5,255 nt of DNA from DAMBHY01 sp032068765 (GTDB lineage Bacteria > Bacteroidota > Bacteroidia > Bacteroidales > Dysgonomonadaceae), in contig DAMBHY010000036.1 of NCBI GenBank assembly GCA_032068765.1, positions 1 to 5,255 on the forward strand, read 5' to 3'. A model generated the notes under the pieces. The model had not been told where the DNA came from and made no database searches. It worked only from the letters and a program-made list of their open reading frames with translations. Shown piece by piece: positions 1 to 5,255 of the stretch (position 1 is its first letter; every line of letters starts with the position of its first letter). The position numbers and the translations under genes were made by a program.

Positions 1-346
1 TTTTTATTCCCGGCGGAAGTGCTACAGGTAGAGTGAATTGCAATTGCCCGCCTCCGTTCACCTCAATATTGCCTTGTGTATCGTGAAAATTATTAGAGCC
101 AATAGTTCCGGAAGGATTTCCTGAACCCGCATTAGAGTCGGTCGGATTTGTCGGAGTATCTGTTGATAAGCCAATTTTTGCTATAAATGGACTTGCAGTA
201 GCCGAACTTACACTGAAGCCAGGCACCATCCTTATTTCTTGCGGGTCTGATACGGTTCTCGAAACCGTTTCGGGCTGACTTAATATCGTCTGGGAAAAAC
301 TTAAACCAACAGTAAAAAAAGCTATAAATGAATAGAGTTTCCTCAT
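1..346 (-). CDS. N-terminal fragment of a secreted SpvB/TcB-RHS-type protein (runs off left edge)
   Basis: The reading frame is open from an ATG at 346-344 to the left edge, giving 115 codons with the C-terminus missing. Residues 1-19 (MRKLYSFIAFFTVGLSFSQ) form a typical Bacteroidota Sec signal peptide with likely cleavage after FSQ or just before it. Residues 39-60 contain a PGF...SPFIAKIG stretch resembling the 'PGF' beta motif often seen near the N-terminus of exported Bacteroidota proteins. Residues 92-115 (GNIEVNGGGQLQFTLPVALP then PGIK) match the opening of SpvB/TcB-type N-terminal domains, where a beta strand is followed by 'P(I/V)xxPPG'. Such proteins are usually very large and continue into YD/RHS repeats and sometimes a toxic C-terminus, but none of that is visible here. 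The start lies 46 bp downstream of the T9SS-domain gene, with an A-rich leader and no Shine-Dalgarno sequence, suggesting co-transcription. The family call rests on a short motif recognised by eye; the exported nature is more certain. Confidence 0.7.
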   Translation of the reverse strand, partial: MRKLYSFIAFFTVGLSFSQTILSQPETVSRTVSDPQEIRMVPGFSVSSATASPFIAKIGLSTDTPTNPTDSNAGSGNPSGTIGSNNFHDTQGNIEVNGGGQLQFTLPVALPPGIK

Positions 347-392
347 ATATTTTGGTATTAGCTGTTTAATGAAATGGATAAAAAAAAATCGA

Positions 393-848
393 TTATTCCT
401 TGAGGATGTTCTTGGTATAAACCCTTCCATCCTTAAGCGTGAAGGAAAGCACATAGACCCCCATATAGTATCCGGTCATGTTTATTTGAACCTGCCTGTT
501 CAGGTTTGGCATATTTTTCTGCTGAAAATTCCAACTTACAACACTGTACTGGTACATAGAAACAGTATCGATTAACTCATCCACGACAGGAGTCCACTGG
601 ATTGTAAGAATATCTTTTACCGGAACAGGATAAATACCCACTTCAGCCCAAAATTTTTGCTCCTCTGATTGTTGAACAGTAGAGTTATCTATTGGGTTTG
701 CTGCATTATCCGATGACTGTTTTGAGTTGGCTTTGTCACCTCTGTATCTTTGGTTTCCTGCTTCATCGTACTTGAAATAAATTTCAGTTTGAGAAAATGC
801 GAAAGTTCCCGAAACCATTAAGAATAAGGTTAAAATTTTTGTTCCCAT
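393..848 (-). CDS. Small secreted protein with one YD/RHS-like motif and a T9SS type A sorting domain
   Basis: This is a 151-residue protein. Residues 1-20 are a signal peptide ending in FAFSQ. Residues 24-37 (YFKYDEAGNQRYRG) closely resemble one YD repeat of RHS proteins (YxYDxxGNxxxR). Residues 38-68 are a polar, low-complexity linker rich in S, N, Q and D. Residues 72-151 look like a T9SS type A C-terminal sorting domain: a 'IYPVPVKDILTI' start, a middle beta strand, the GVYVLSF strand, then KDGRVYTKNILKE at the very end. In this family the domain sends the cargo through the type IX system across the outer membrane, where it is usually removed or attached to the surface. There is almost no room for a catalytic domain. 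The start is 5 bp after the stop of the upstream 351-aa gene, so translation is probably coupled, and the SpvB/RHS-like gene follows 46 bp later. The role is unknown; a small accessory or surface partner of the RHS-type protein is my inference. Confidence 0.85.
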   Translation of the reverse strand: MGTKILTLFLMVSGTFAFSQTEIYFKYDEAGNQRYRGDKANSKQSSDNAANPIDNSTVQQSEEQKFWAEVGIYPVPVKDILTIQWTPVVDELIDTVSMYQYSVVSWNFQQKNMPNLNRQVQINMTGYYMGVYVLSFTLKDGRVYTKNILKE

Positions 849-853
849 AACCG

Positions 854-1909
854 TTATTTTTGCTTGGATAAAGACTGCTGCACCAATTTTTCCAATTTTT
901 CAATTTTGGTATTCTGATCATTAATCTGCTTCTCCTGCCGTATGGTATAGAGGGTAAGTTCCTCAATCTTTTCAACAAGTTTGGCATCCATTTCACCGAC
1001 ATTCACCCCATTTTTGGCAACTTCTTCTGCTGAAGGAAGATTAGGTAGGTGGCCTTTTTCGTTGATGTGCTTTTCTATTTCAGACAAAGGCAATAACCTA
1101 TAATCGCTTTTGAATACATAATCAGGCCAGTTGGATTGCAGTTTTACAGTCGCCATGGTAAAAAGTGCGCCACCGTTTACCGCAAGCGAATAATCGGAAA
1201 GGGTATTAATTGTAGTATCATTGATGTTCCCAACTAGTAATTTTCCTGTTGTACGGATATTTCCATTAATGTCAAGTTTCTGAGTAGGTGAAGTGTCTAA
1301 ACCTACATTTGTCCCTGAAACAGTAAATGGGCTGTTACTAGTACCAGTACCGCCACTTGTTTGGGGCACTGCACCAAACAGTGCCACATTGTTAAGCCTC
1401 AATGTTCCGGTTCCTGCTGATGCCTGCCATCCGTAAATGCGGAAACGAACGGTATATCCCGACTGCACAGTGAAGTCTGGAAAGTCCCAACTTATAGTCT
1501 GCGATACCTCTGTAGGAACAAAATCGCTCGTTTGAGAAAAAGTACCACTACCGTTATCCATCGCGATTCTGCCTGAAACCGGTCCAGATGTACTTCTCAA
1601 AACGTCAAAAGAGAAAGACGCAAGGCTCATTTGGTAACCAGCTGTAGCAACTACAGTAACTTCTACATAGCTGTTCAAATCCTGAATTGTAGTTGTAGGC
1701 CATGCGTTACTATTAAATGAAGCTGCCGTTGCGCTACAATTAACCCCCTGCCGGAACAGCGGAGTAATATTTACATTTGGATTCGGATTTATCGGGGTAT
1801 TATTAGGTGTAGGGCATGTCGCAGTGCCAGTAAAGTTGAATTTGAATATTTGCCCGTGATAGAGGGTAGGAATAACAAATAATGCAGTAATCAGTAAAAA
1901 TTTTCTCAT
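854..1909 (-). CDS. Exported protein with beta-rich N-terminus and Bacteroidota tail-fibre-like C-terminal module
   Basis: This is a 351-residue protein. Residues 1-20 are a signal peptide (MRKFLLITALFVIPTLYHGQ). Residues 21-180 are rich in S, T, G, N and aromatic residues in an alternating pattern, consistent with a beta-sandwich, with two cysteines at about 32 and 58; I do not recognise a named domain. Residues 183-230 hold a Gly/Ser/Thr linker and the stretch VGLDTSPTQKLDINGNIRTT, similar to phage tail-fibre-like proteins of this phylum. Residues 261-322 (WPDYVFKSDYRLLPL..., HINEKGHLPNLPSAEEV, NVGEMDAKLVEKIEELTLY) form a conserved C-terminal module common in flavobacterial cell-surface proteins and reminiscent of peptidase S74/intramolecular chaperone tails. 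Residues 310-348 are a heptad-like helix, probably a trimeric coiled coil. There is no T9SS sorting domain, so the route past the outer membrane is unclear. It is the first gene of the left cluster, with a promoter-like TAGATTTG upstream and a following gene 5 bp away. Adhesive or structural function is inferred. Confidence 0.85.
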   Translation of the reverse strand: MRKFLLITALFVIPTLYHGQIFKFNFTGTATCPTPNNTPINPNPNVNITPLFRQGVNCSATAASFNSNAWPTTTIQDLNSYVEVTVVATAGYQMSLASFSFDVLRSTSGPVSGRIAMDNGSGTFSQTSDFVPTEVSQTISWDFPDFTVQSGYTVRFRIYGWQASAGTGTLRLNNVALFGAVPQTSGGTGTSNSPFTVSGTNVGLDTSPTQKLDINGNIRTTGKLLVGNINDTTINTLSDYSLAVNGGALFTMATVKLQSNWPDYVFKSDYRLLPLSEIEKHINEKGHLPNLPSAEEVAKNGVNVGEMDAKLVEKIEELTLYTIRQEKQINDQNTKIEKLEKLVQQSLSKQK

Positions 1910-1955
1910 ATATTTATTTATTTTATTGTGAATTTCCTATAAATTATGTACCCCT

Positions 1956-1963
1956 CAAATCTA
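1956..1963 (-). promoter_or_regulatory. Candidate Bacteroidota -7 promoter element of the three-gene left cluster
   Basis: On the minus strand these bases read TAGATTTG, an exact match to the TAnnTTTG -7 element of primary-sigma promoters in Bacteroidota. It lies 46 bp upstream of the ATG of the 351-aa gene, which would give a leader of roughly 40 nt. It is the only match in this orientation in the 320 bp upstream of the gene. No clear -33 TTTG or TTG is found at the expected distance; that stretch is instead a run of A/T (1964-2005). The leader just before the start codon is A-rich (AATAAATAAATAT), as is usual for translation starts in this phylum. Confidence 0.45.
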
Positions 1964-2204
1964 TATAAAAAATTTTATAATTAATTAAAAAAAAATTAAA
2001 ATTCTGCATTAATTTTTCTTCTATTTGAATTCATATATAGTGGTTAAGGGGATTTTGTTAGCGATGCTTCGATACTGTAGTGAAATTATTTGAGCTTCTA
2101 GTTGACACATTAGGTGTATTGCAATTCCGTAAATTTTATTAATAAATTGTGGTTAATTGTTAATTGTTATATTGAGCAATTTATACTGAATATTTGACAA
2201 AAGA

Positions 2205-2213
2205 TGTGGATAA
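2205..2213 (-). other. Perfect DnaA-box-like 9-mer (TTATCCACA)
   Basis: The plus strand reads TGTGGATAA, so the minus strand is an exact copy of the canonical DnaA box TTATCCACA. A second site, TGTGGTTAA at 2148-2156, differs from it by one base and has the same orientation, 57 bp away. Both sit in the A/T-rich intergenic part. Two sites are not enough to call an origin, and there is no dnaA, dnaN or similar gene nearby. They may be chance matches in A/T-rich DNA or a DnaA-binding or titration site. Confidence 0.3.
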
Positions 2214-2273
2214 GTTTGTATTCTTTAATCTAATTTCTGTGAAAATAGAAAACTGAGTTCCGAAGTTTTTCAC

Positions 2274-2289
2274 CCTTTTTGCAAAAAGG
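2274..2289. repeat. 16-bp perfect palindrome
   Basis: The sequence CCTTTTTGCAAAAAGG is identical to its own reverse complement over all 16 bases. Its right end touches the left arm of the long hairpin that follows. It could be a dimeric protein-binding site or part of a mobile or intergenic repeat element. It is unlikely to act as a terminator because an RNA copy has no room for a loop. Confidence 0.6.
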
Positions 2290-2349
2290 CAAGATCGTCT
2301 TTGGAGATAAAAATTTGCAAAAATTTGTATATACAAAGACACATCTTGC
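2289..2349. repeat. 61-nt imperfect hairpin with GCAA loop
   Basis: A near-continuous inverted repeat can be traced by hand. GCAAGAT (2289-2295) pairs with ATCTTGC (2343-2349). After a 1x2 internal loop, GTCTTTG (2297-2303) pairs with CAAAGAC (2334-2340). Isolated mismatches follow, with pairs at 2305/2332 and 2307-2309/2328-2330, then AAATTT (2311-2316) pairs with AAATTT (2321-2326), closing on GCAA (2317-2320), a GNRA-type tetraloop. That is about 24 base pairs in 61 nt. No T-run follows on either strand, so it does not look like an intrinsic terminator. It could be a small structured RNA or a dispersed miniature element; I cannot tell which from one copy. Imperfect 15-bp direct repeats (12 of 15 identical, 2258-2272 and 2358-2372, exactly 100 bp apart) frame it together with the palindrome. 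Confidence 0.6.
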
Positions 2350-2464
2350 TAAATTGATTCGGAGATTTTTCAGAGGTCTGGAAAAGATTGTATGTTTCTG
2401 ATAATCAATGCCCACTTGATTTATTGCTTTTGAAAGGAAAAACAAGGAAAAGCCGTTTTCTGTG

Positions 2465-2752
2465 GATGGGGCTTTTTTACGCAGGTTCGTGAGTTGGGTA
2501 GGGTTATTTTACGCTGTGTTTGAAATAAGGTGGGGTTATTTTACACCTCTTTTGGAAATGGGTGGGGCTGATTTACGCAGGTTTGAGAATGAGGTGAGTT
2601 CTTTTTGCCTTGACAAACAAACGAAATATGAGCGTATTTTTTTTGGAAATTGTTTGGGTGGGGTTAATTTTCGTAGGTTTTGCAATAAGATGGGTTTATT
2701 GTACACTGTGTTTGCAATAAGGTGGGTTTGGTTTACTCACCTAATGGAGTAA
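2465..2752. repeat. Tandem array of 32-bp repeats (9 units in phase)
   Basis: Units begin at 2465, 2497, 2529, 2561, 2593, 2625, 2657, 2689 and 2721, all exactly 32 bp long. Seven are clearly related. The approximate consensus has a first part GGTGGGGTTATTTTACGC and a second part AGGTTTTGAAATAA. The units at 2593 and 2625 are strongly diverged (the second barely recognisable), but the array returns in exact phase after them. A tenth remnant at 2753-2784 keeps only TTTTACGC at the matching position. Units 1, 4 and 7 share AGGTT, units 2 and 8 share CTGTGTTTG followed by AATAA, and units 3 and 9 share a CACCT/GGA pattern, so there is a 96-bp higher-order period. There are no spacers, so it is not a CRISPR array. 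The plus strand is open throughout (2462-2752, GTG start), which follows from the 96-bp period being a multiple of three; I do not treat this as a gene. Confidence 0.85.
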
Positions 2753-2839
2753 CCTGTATCTCTTTTACGCACCCTAACAAATTGTATTTTTTTGAAACTA
2801 TTTCTTCTTTGGAAGAATTTTTGATGAGTAGGCAAGATT

Positions 2840-4162
2840 TTAGTTATTCGTAAAAGATTTGCCTGTATAGAAATCCAGTAATTTCATACTGAAAATATAG
2901 TTGTATTTAGCTTGTTGAAGTTGGCTTTCTGCCGTTATTGCATTGTTTCTCGCATTATTCAAATCGTAGATTGAAATCTTTCCTGCCGTATAACTTTTTT
3001 CTGCAAGGTTTAATGCAAATTTTGACTTTTTTTCAACTTCCACCGCTGCTGTATAGTTTTGATAATTGGCATTGGAATCGAAAACGGCTTTTTTGACGCT
3101 TTGCTTCAATACTAGTTTTTGCCGGGACAAATTATTTTCCGCAAGAGTTTCCTGTATTTTGGATTGCTCTATTTGCAAACGGGTAATCCCTTTATTGAAA
3201 ATCGGAATAATGGCACTCACACTGACTTGCTGACCAAAATTCTCATAATATTGTTTGAAAAATGAAGAACTCTTGGTATAAGTATCATTAAAATAATTGA
3301 AGTAATAAGTTCCCAAACCAACGTTGCCAGACAAAGTAGGATACAGATTCGATTTTATCACTTCTGTCTGCATTTTCGCAGATTTTATCTGGGTTTCGGC
3401 GGATTTTATAATCGGTTGATTTTCAAATGCTGCTTCTATGTAAAATGCTGTTGATTCTGGGATTTGAGGTTGTACCTCCGAAACGGCAACGTCTTCAATA
3501 TCAAAATTTTCGTCATCTTCCAACTGTAACAAAACCGATAAATCAAACAATGCTCTTTTAACTTCATTTTCAGCATTCAGCATTGCCTGTTGCTTCCGAG
3601 AAACTTCTGCCAATGCCTCACTTTCAACTGAAAATGGGGTTAATCCGGCTTTGGTTGTGAATTTGGATTTTTGGTATAATTTATCCGCATTTTCATAGCT
3701 GCTAAGGTCTATTTTATAAACTTCTTTGTTTAATAACACTTGAAGATAACCTTGAATAATTTGAAGACTAATATTATTCTCAATGTTTTGCCTGTTGAAG
3801 TCTGCGGTTGCCACATCATACTGTGCTTTTTCAATGGTTTTTTTTAACTTTCCGTTTCCATAAAGTTGGATACTTGCGGAAAAGTTGGTGTTGTTTGAAA
3901 GATTATCATTTCTCTGTAAAGTTCCCAATATTACATTTTGTCCAAAATTCACGCTGTTATTGATGGAACCGGAAATATTAGGAAGTTTGTCTTTTTTAGC
4001 GATAAGGACATTATGTCTTTGGATTTCGAGATTGTTTTTTTCCGCTGAGATTTGAAGATTGTGTTCCAACGCATAATCGACACAATGCTGTAATGACCAT
4101 TTTTCTTGTGAAAACGACAATATCGCAATAAAAAGCATTATGCACAGCAAATATTTTTTCAT
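2840..4162 (-). CDS. TolC-family outer-membrane efflux/secretion channel
   Basis: This is a 440-residue protein, the usual length for the family. Residues 1-19 (MKKYLLCIMLFIAILSFSQ) are a Sec signal peptide. Residues 22-38 (WSLQHCVDYALEHNLQI) are the characteristic opening of TolC/OEP proteins ('L..av..Al..N..l'). The two-fold internal repeat of the family is visible: LPNISGSI at 60-67 corresponds to YPTLSGNV at 274-281, and the helical stretch with KAGLTPFSVESEALAE at 171-186 corresponds to TAGKISIYDLNNARNN at 392-407. Each half supplies beta strands for the outer-membrane barrel and long helices for the periplasmic tunnel. The gene follows the HlyD-type adaptor gene by 29 bp on the same strand, so they are almost certainly co-transcribed and act as adaptor and exit duct of one tripartite export machine. 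Substrate is unknown. The start is supported by the signal peptide directly after ATG. Confidence 0.93.
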   Translation of the reverse strand: MKKYLLCIMLFIAILSFSQEKWSLQHCVDYALEHNLQISAEKNNLEIQRHNVLIAKKDKLPNISGSINNSVNFGQNVILGTLQRNDNLSNNTNFSASIQLYGNGKLKKTIEKAQYDVATADFNRQNIENNISLQIIQGYLQVLLNKEVYKIDLSSYENADKLYQKSKFTTKAGLTPFSVESEALAEVSRKQQAMLNAENEVKRALFDLSVLLQLEDDENFDIEDVAVSEVQPQIPESTAFYIEAAFENQPIIKSAETQIKSAKMQTEVIKSNLYPTLSGNVGLGTYYFNYFNDTYTKSSSFFKQYYENFGQQVSVSAIIPIFNKGITRLQIEQSKIQETLAENNLSRQKLVLKQSVKKAVFDSNANYQNYTAAVEVEKKSKFALNLAEKSYTAGKISIYDLNNARNNAITAESQLQQAKYNYIFSMKLLDFYTGKSFTNN

Positions 4163-4191
4163 ATTTCTAAAAACAATCGTACTCGGATATT

Positions 4192-5255
4192 TTAAGATTG
4201 ATACCCCAATAATTTCCTAATCTGAAAAAAGAATCTCTCAATAAGTCGCAAATCCTCCGTTACGATTTCGCCATTACCTTTTAGTTCCTTGTCAAAGGTT
4301 AGTGTTTCATTATAAGATGTTTTCAAGCCTTTTGGAAGAATTACATCAACGTAATAATTTCCATTTTCATCGGGTGTAAGTGAAATATTCTGAACTTTTC
4401 CCTCGATAATTCCGTATTCCTGAAAGCGGTAATTATCAAGTTTTATCAAAACTTTCTGCCCAGTTTGCACTTTTCCCGAATTAGCAGAAGGGATTTGCAT
4501 TCTTCCAATTAGAGATTTTGTATTTTCAGGAAGTATTGACATTACCACATCTCCTGATTTTACAAACTGGTTCTCTCCCCAAAATTGCTGGAAACTTACA
4601 ACTCCGTTTGTCGAAGAAATGAATAAATAGTTTTGTTCCCATTGTCGCAAAGATTTTCTTAACTGTTCATATAATTGCAGAGTTTGGGAAGAATAATTAA
4701 TTTTATCTTTTTCCGTATTGATAGAAGCTCCGCTTTTTGTTTTATTCAGACCGGAAATGGCTTCCTGCATTTGCGAAAGAGAAATATTGATGCTTTTAAG
4801 ATTTTGCTCCGCCTGAAGGAATTTTATCTTTTCATTTTCCAATTCTACTGCTGCAATAACGCCTTGATTAAATAGTTCCTGCGAACGCTGAAAATTCTTT
4901 TTCGTTAGTTCGTATTTGGCGACTTCGATGCTTCTTTGTTGTTGAAGGTTGGCGATTCTCCCTCTGTATTCGGAAAGGCTTTGGTTTGCAGCAAGGTTTT
5001 CCGGTGCATAAGGTTGTAATCTTGTAAATAATCTTTCGTCTTGAAAAGCTTTTGCAAAACTATTGTAATCGCTTTGTATTTCTCCCAATTTAAAAGCCGA
5101 TACTTTTTGAAGTGGAAAAGACTGTAACTGATTGGTTGATAATGAATCTATAATATCTTTCAATTCCAAAATGTCGTGGTAATTTGCCGTAGATTGAAGT
5201 ACCATCATTACCTGTCCTGCTTTTACTTTTTGATGGTCTTTGATTAAAATTTTCT
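4192..5255 (-). CDS. HlyD-family periplasmic adaptor subunit (5' end outside window)
   Basis: The frame is open to the right edge; about 353 codons are visible and the N-terminus, including the expected single membrane anchor, is missing. An ATG pair at 5203-5208 is internal, because the preceding in-frame codons encode KDHQKVKAGQV, which joins MMVLQSTANYHDILELKD to give the first half of the biotinyl-lipoyl-like domain. Counting from the first of those two methionines, residues about 80-190 are helical, Q/E/K/L-rich and form the coiled-coil hairpin that docks to TolC. Residues about 193-225 (NYLFISSTNGVVSFQQFWGE, NQFVKSGDVVMSI) are the second half of the lipoyl domain. The beta-barrel follows with GKVQTGQKVLIKLDNYRFQE, and the tail (EIVTEDLRLIERFFFQIRKL) is typical of adaptors working with ABC exporters of bacteriocin/type I secretion type. 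The TolC-like gene lies 29 bp downstream. An ABC transporter gene, perhaps with a C39 peptidase domain, would be expected just upstream, beyond the edge; that is inference. Confidence 0.92.
   Translation of the reverse strand, partial: KILIKDHQKVKAGQVMMVLQSTANYHDILELKDIIDSLSTNQLQSFPLQKVSAFKLGEIQSDYNSFAKAFQDERLFTRLQPYAPENLAANQSLSEYRGRIANLQQQRSIEVAKYELTKKNFQRSQELFNQGVIAAVELENEKIKFLQAEQNLKSINISLSQMQEAISGLNKTKSGASINTEKDKINYSSQTLQLYEQLRKSLRQWEQNYLFISSTNGVVSFQQFWGENQFVKSGDVVMSILPENTKSLIGRMQIPSANSGKVQTGQKVLIKLDNYRFQEYGIIEGKVQNISLTPDENGNYYVDVILPKGLKTSYNETLTFDKELKGNGEIVTEDLRLIERFFFQIRKLLGYQS

Larger units (their letters stand above)
1910..2839. other. About 930 bp intergenic region without a convincing gene
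   Basis: This region separates the 3' end of the tolC-like gene from the 5' end of the 351-aa exported protein gene, both on the minus strand. Its left third (1910-2230) is very A/T-rich and carries the candidate promoter and two DnaA-box-like 9-mers. Its middle (2258-2372) carries a palindrome and a long hairpin framed by imperfect 15-bp direct repeats. Its right third (2465-2784) is a 32-bp tandem repeat array. Two short open frames inside it (2230-2445 minus and 2462-2752 plus) have compositions expected of non-coding sequence or are produced by the repeats, and I do not call them genes. No tRNA or rRNA was recognised. No strong intrinsic terminator was found after the tolC-like gene. Confidence 0.75.

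Noticed and set aside
369..575. Plus-strand open frame opposite the T9SS-domain gene
   Set aside because: It is a shadow of the well-supported minus-strand gene, with no domain of its own.
784..1002. Minus-strand open frame overlapping the ends of the 351-aa and 151-aa genes
   Set aside because: It is an out-of-frame shadow of two genes with clear signal peptides and domains.
2230..2445. Minus-strand open frame of 71 codons in the intergenic region
   Set aside because: It spans the palindrome and hairpin, has no recognisable domain, signal peptide or credible leader, and its composition is that of translated A/T-rich non-coding DNA.
2614..2656. 7-bp inverted repeat CAAACAA/TTGTTTG inside the eroded units of the array
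   Set aside because: The arms are short, A/T-rich and separated by 29 bases; this is easily expected by chance.
2465..2752. CRISPR array
   Set aside because: The units are directly adjacent 32-bp repeats that vary along their whole length, with no constant repeat separated by unique spacers and no cas genes nearby.
2802..2823. Short inverted repeat TTCTTC-TTTG-GAAGAA followed by T's on the plus strand
   Set aside because: The 6-bp stem is mostly A/T and the T-run follows only on the plus strand, whereas the adjacent gene is transcribed on the minus strand, so it is too weak and wrongly oriented to call the tolC-like gene's terminator.
4675..4875. Plus-strand open frame opposite the HlyD-type gene
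   Set aside because: It is antisense to the conserved coiled-coil region of the adaptor and shows no independent features.

Overview
The window looks like chromosomal DNA of a low-GC member of the Bacteroidota, most likely a flavobacterium of the Chryseobacterium/Weeksellaceae type. This is an inference from protein style: a T9SS type A sorting domain, signal peptides ending in FSQ, a Bacteroidota 'tail-fibre-like' C-terminal module, A-rich leaders without Shine-Dalgarno sequences, and a TAnnTTTG-type -7 box. All genes I accept are on the minus strand, so the biological reading order is right to left.

Right part (2840-5255): a two-gene export cassette. An HlyD-type periplasmic adaptor (5' end outside the window) is followed after 29 bp by a TolC-type outer-membrane factor. 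The energising ABC transporter is not in view and would be expected beyond the right edge. Together these would form a type I secretion or export conduit; no cargo gene is visible.

Middle (1910-2839): about 930 bp without a convincing gene. From left to right it holds an A/T-rich leader with a probable minus-strand promoter for the left gene set, a perfect and a one-mismatch DnaA-box-like 9-mer, a 16-bp perfect palindrome abutting a 61-nt imperfect hairpin, and an array of 32-bp tandem repeats (seven clear units plus two eroded ones in phase) with a 96-bp higher-order pattern.

Left part (1-1909): three tightly spaced genes for exported proteins. These are a 351-aa protein with a beta-rich N-terminus and a tail-fibre-like/coiled-coil C-terminus, a 151-aa protein with one YD/RHS-like motif and a T9SS sorting domain, and the first 115 codons of an SpvB/TcB-RHS-type secreted protein running off the left edge. 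Their spacing (5 bp and 46 bp) suggests one transcription unit dedicated to a secreted or surface RHS-type system. The most interesting items are this three-gene set, the repeat array and the long hairpin.
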